Assembly: GCF_900105315.1 (NCBI RefSeq)
Contig: NZ_LT629766.1
Coordinates: 558,001-622,000 of the forward strand
Length of the DNA: 64,000 nt
From: Brevibacterium siliguriense
GTDB lineage: Bacteria > Actinomycetota > Actinomycetes > Actinomycetales > Brevibacteriaceae
Direction: 5' to 3'
The notes beneath the pieces are model-generated. The model saw only the letters and a list, made by a program, of their open reading frames with translations, was not told the origin of the DNA and did not search any database. A program made the translations under genes and the position numbers. Positions 61,293 to 64,000 of the stretch are shown here, in pieces; within the stretch, counting starts at the first letter, position 1, and each line of letters begins with the position of its first letter.

Positions 61293-62246
61293 ATGGACTG
61301 GATGGACAAGCTGCTCTACCCGCTGCAGTGGGTAGTTGCTTGGATCCTCGCGATCTTCCACGAGATCTTTACCGCAATCGGTCTCCAAGCCGACAGCGGT
61401 TGGACTTGGGTGCTCTCGATCGCCGGACTGACCGTGGTCATCCGCGCTCTCCTCATCCCTCTCTTCGTCTACCAGATCAAGTCGCAGCGCAAGATGCAGC
61501 TGCTGCAGCCGGAGATCCAGCGCCTGCAAGCGAAGTACAAAGGCAAGAAGGACCAGTACTCGCGCCAGGCCATGGCCGAAGAGCAGATGGCGCTGTTCCG
61601 CGACAACAAGACGAGCCCCTGGGCATCGTGTCTGCCGCTGCTCGTGCAGATGCCGATCTTCTTCTCCCTCTTCCGCGTCATCCACAACATGCCGAAGGTC
61701 GCCTCCGGTGATGTGGGAGCCATCGGCGGATTCACACAGCAGCTGGCGATTCAGGCCGAGAACTCCTCGATCTTCGGCATCAGCCTTTCGGCTGTCTTCA
61801 CAGACCCCGGCGTTGCAGTCAAGCTGCTGACCGGCGTCCTCATCGTCGTCATGGCCGCCACCATGTTCATCACTCAGAAGCAGATGATGGCGAAGAACAT
61901 GTCGGAGTCGGCGATGGCCAACCCGATGATGCAGTCGCAGAAGATGCTGCTCTACGTCATGCCGCTCGTCTTCGGCATCGGCGGCATCTACTTCCCGCTC
62001 GGTGTCCTCATCTACTGGCTGGTCTCGAACACTTGGACGATGGCCCAGCAGCACATGGTCATCCGCAATATGCCCGCTCCCGGCTCGAAGGCCGAGAAGG
62101 AGATGCTTGAGCGCAAGGCTCGCAAGGGCAAGACTGTGAAGCAGGAAGAGATCAAGGGATCGACCGTCACCGAGGAGGCTCCGAAGAAGAGCGGCCAGCG
62201 GCAGCAGCCTGTGAGCAAGAACCGTAAGAAGAACAAGAAGCGCTGA
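61293..62246 (+). CDS. yidC: Membrane protein insertase YidC
   Basis: The 317-aa Oxa1-family insertase has an N-terminal helix, LSIAGLTVVIRALLIPLFVY with the conserved hydrophilic-groove Arg, the cytoplasmic coiled-coil hairpin (MQLLQPEIQRLQAKYKGKKD), CLPLLVQMPIFFSLFRVI and two to three later helices (LYVMPLVFGIGGIYFPLGVL). A Lys-rich tail may contact ribosomes. AACGAGGAG precedes the ATG. The next gene starts 9 bp later. Confidence 0.96.
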   Translation: MDWMDKLLYPLQWVVAWILAIFHEIFTAIGLQADSGWTWVLSIAGLTVVIRALLIPLFVYQIKSQRKMQLLQPEIQRLQAKYKGKKDQYSRQAMAEEQMALFRDNKTSPWASCLPLLVQMPIFFSLFRVIHNMPKVASGDVGAIGGFTQQLAIQAENSSIFGISLSAVFTDPGVAVKLLTGVLIVVMAATMFITQKQMMAKNMSESAMANPMMQSQKMLLYVMPLVFGIGGIYFPLGVLIYWLVSNTWTMAQQHMVIRNMPAPGSKAEKEMLERKARKGKTVKQEEIKGSTVTEEAPKKSGQRQQPVSKNRKKNKKR

Positions 62247-62254
62247 GGACAGAC

Positions 62255-62800
62255 ATGACCGAAGAGAAGATCGACGAGACTTCCGAACAGATTCCGGAGG
62301 AGACCTCGACGAAGCCGAGCCGTGCCGAACTCCTCGAAGAAGAGGGCGAGATCGCTGCGGACTACCTCGAAGAGCTGATGGATCTGGCCGATATCGACGG
62401 GGACATCGATATCGATGTCGCCGACGGCCGTGCACAGCTGTCCATCATCTGCGAAGACGACGATGACTCGAACCTCGGCACTTTGGTCGGCCGTGAAGGG
62501 CGCACCCTCGGTGCGCTGCAGGAGCTCAGTCGACTGGCCGTGCAGACTCAGACCGGTCAGCGCTCGTGGCTCATGCTCGATATCGACGGCTTCCGCAACA
62601 GCCGACGCGAAGAGCTGATCAAGAAGGCCAAGCGGGCGATCGACGAGGTCAAGGACGGCGGCGAAGAGTTCGCGTTCAAACCGATGAACAGCTTCGAGCG
62701 CAAGATCATCCATGACCAGGTGGCCCGCGCCGGTCTGGTCTCGGAGTCCGAGGGCGAGGGCGACGGACGTCATGTCGTCATCCGGCTCGCCGATGACTGA
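62255..62800 (+). CDS. jag: R3H/KH RNA-binding protein (KhpB/Jag family)
   Basis: The 181-aa cytoplasmic protein has an acidic N-terminus, a KH-like domain with GTLVGREGRTLGALQELSRL (about residues 77-96) and an R3H domain with FKPMNSFERKIIHDQVA (about 143-160). KhpB/Jag binds small and messenger RNAs and affects cell shape in Gram-positives. It sits between yidC and rsmG and overlaps rsmG by 8 bp. Confidence 0.92.
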   Translation: MTEEKIDETSEQIPEETSTKPSRAELLEEEGEIAADYLEELMDLADIDGDIDIDVADGRAQLSIICEDDDDSNLGTLVGREGRTLGALQELSRLAVQTQTGQRSWLMLDIDGFRNSRREELIKKAKRAIDEVKDGGEEFAFKPMNSFERKIIHDQVARAGLVSESEGEGDGRHVVIRLADD

Positions 62801-63473
62801 TCAGCCCGAGAACGACATCGAACTCTCGAACGAGTCGACGACAGCGGAGATCGAGACCCCTCCGTCCGGTACCGAAGAGTACTTCGGTGCGGCGTTTCCT
62901 GCCGCGCAGCGGTATGCCGAGCACCTGGCCACGACCGGTATCGAGTGGGGCCTCATCGGCCCACGCGAGGTCGATCGCCTGTGGACCCGACATATCCTCA
63001 ACTGCGCTGTGGTCGCCGAGTACATCGGTGAGAACGATGTCGTCGGCGACGTCGGCAGCGGAGCCGGCCTGCCGGGAATTCCGATTGCACTGATGCGCCC
63101 CGAGGCGAAGATCGTCCTCATCGAACCGATGGAACGTCGCATCGAATGGCTGACCTTGGTCGTCGATGACCTGGGCCTGAAGAATGTGCGCATCGTTCGC
63201 GCACGGGTCGAGGAACTCGTCGACGAGGAGATGTTCACTGTCGTCACCGCACGCGCGGTGAAGGCGATGACGACTCTCATCGAATGGACCCGCGAAGTCA
63301 TCAGCCCCGGAGGCCGGATCCTCGCCCTCAAGGGAGCTTCGGTGGAAGGCGAACTGGTCAAGGCGAAGAAGCTGATCAAGCGATATCGACTGTCCCAGCC
63401 TCAGATCCATGTCGTCGATGGCGGCGGCATCCTCGAGGTTCCGAGTCGTGTCGTCGAGATCGTGAAGAAATAG
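62793..63473 (+). CDS. rsmG: 16S rRNA (guanine527-N7)-methyltransferase RsmG
   Basis: The 226-aa AdoMet-dependent enzyme has the motif VVGDVGSGAGLPGIPIAL (about residues 89-106), DRLWTRHILNCAVV, LIEPMERRIEWL and VTARAVKAM. It methylates N7 of G527 in 16S rRNA; loss gives low-level streptomycin resistance in other bacteria. ATG 62793 overlaps the jag stop by 8 bp and replaces a longer open frame. Confidence 0.95.
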   Translation: MTDQPENDIELSNESTTAEIETPPSGTEEYFGAAFPAAQRYAEHLATTGIEWGLIGPREVDRLWTRHILNCAVVAEYIGENDVVGDVGSGAGLPGIPIALMRPEAKIVLIEPMERRIEWLTLVVDDLGLKNVRIVRARVEELVDEEMFTVVTARAVKAMTTLIEWTREVISPGGRILALKGASVEGELVKAKKLIKRYRLSQPQIHVVDGGGILEVPSRVVEIVKK

Positions 63474-63540
63474 TACGAAGTAGAGTTGGTCTAGGCTGGA
63501 TCAGAGCCCTGTGAAACCGATGGATGATGGAGTGCGCCCT

Positions 63541-64000
63541 ATGCCGATCATGGATGAGTCGTCTCCCATTGGTGCCGCGATTGCACGGGACAGCCGGCGT
63601 GCGGATCGACTGTCGCAGACGACCTTTCCACGGCCGGACTCGACCCGAATCTTCACGATCGCGAACCAGAAGGGTGGCGTCGGAAAGACCACGACGGCGG
63701 TGAACATCGCCGCAGCCCTGGCCAACCAGGGGCTGAATGTCCTGCTCATCGACATCGATCCGCAGGGCAATGCGAGCACCGCATTGGGAATCGACCACTA
63801 TTCCGAGGTCACGAGCATCTACGACGTCCTCATCGATGATGTGCCGATGCGTGAGGCTGTGGCACAGTGCCCTGATTTCGAAACCCTCAAGTGCGTGCCG
63901 GCCACCATCGACCTGGCCGGCGCGGAGATCGAACTCGTGTCCCTTGTCGCACGTGAACAGCGACTGCAGCGTGCCTTGGGCATCTATCTGAAGGAGGAGG
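63541..64000 (+). CDS. parA: Chromosome partitioning ATPase ParA (partial at window end)
   Basis: The first 153 codons of a ParA/Soj ATPase. The deviant Walker A is NQKGGVGKTTTAVNIAAALA (about residues 41-60) and the Walker A' is LLIDIDPQGNAS, followed by ALGID and the LIDDVPMREAV segment. The N-terminal 35 residues are variable. GGAG at 63529 gives 8-bp spacing to ATG 63541, preferred over in-frame ATG 63520. The rest, and a likely parB, lie beyond the window. Confidence 0.95.
   Translation, partial: MPIMDESSPIGAAIARDSRRADRLSQTTFPRPDSTRIFTIANQKGGVGKTTTAVNIAAALANQGLNVLLIDIDPQGNASTALGIDHYSEVTSIYDVLIDDVPMREAVAQCPDFETLKCVPATIDLAGAEIELVSLVAREQRLQRALGIYLKEE

Overview
The window is high-GC actinobacterial chromosomal DNA spanning the replication origin, most consistent with Brevibacterium (Micrococcales). 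The evidence for this is the origin gene order (rpmH/rnpA/yidD/yidC on one side; dnaA, dnaN, recF, DciA-like gene, gyrB, gyrA, DUF3566, tRNA-Ile, DLW-39, tRNA-Ala on the other), the fhaA-fhaB-pstP-rodA-pbpA-pknA-pknB cell-wall signalling operon, and an encapsulin of the linocin M18 type encoded with a DyP peroxidase. Species was not determined.

Layout. 1-4770: 3' part of a mevalonate operon (mvaD end, mvaK2, fni, mvaA, mvaS), each gene overlapping the next, closed by a 26-bp perfect hairpin. 4960-5043: tRNA-Leu(CAG). 5361-15049: FHA/Ser-Thr kinase/elongation operon, in which fhaB carries an apparent one-base frameshift. 15164-20427: GyrI-like protein, PabA-type amidotransferase, a 56-aa membrane protein, class E-like sortase, CrgA with a long N-terminal extension, rhomboid protease and cyclophilin. 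A DnaA-box-like cluster and a 62-bp perfect palindrome lie between crgA and the rhomboid gene. 20604-23044: membrane protein gene, then an intact IS3-family element with a 3-bp target duplication sitting in the loop of a terminator hairpin. 23050-29489: MFS transporter, argS, tricorn-type protease. 29844-35186: catabolic operon resembling the Rhodopseudomonas badHI/aliAB set (cyclohexanecarboxyl-CoA oxidation), ending in a TetR gene and preceded by repeated GTGAAC half-sites. 35250-37297: encapsulin and its DyP cargo. 37483-46060: transporters, regulators and a succinate-semialdehyde dehydrogenase interspersed with at least seven gene remnants (DinB-like, HxlR-like tail, MFS heads, VOC tail, DUF4097 lipoprotein, GlnQ-type ATPase tail, UvrA-like). 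46135-48564: DHA2 efflux pump and a secreted CHAP protein. 48665-59904: tRNAs and the gyrA-to-dnaA block on the minus strand. 57679-58224 and 59905-60130: DnaA-box-rich intergenic regions (oriC). 60315 to the end: rpmH, rnpA, yidD, yidC, khpB/jag, rsmG and the start of parA.

Functionally the window joins replication initiation and topology, envelope growth control (PknA/PknB/PstP with FHA readers, RodA/PbpA, CrgA, sortase), isoprenoid precursor supply and an accessory middle third. No clearly new system was found. The items most worth checking are the displaced DnaA-box cluster with its palindrome and possible small RNA, the terminator-targeted IS, the alicyclic-acid cluster lacking its hydratase, a U-tract terminator inside the rpmH leader, and the run of decayed genes at 38-46 kb. 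All calls are from reading the sequence; no database search was run.
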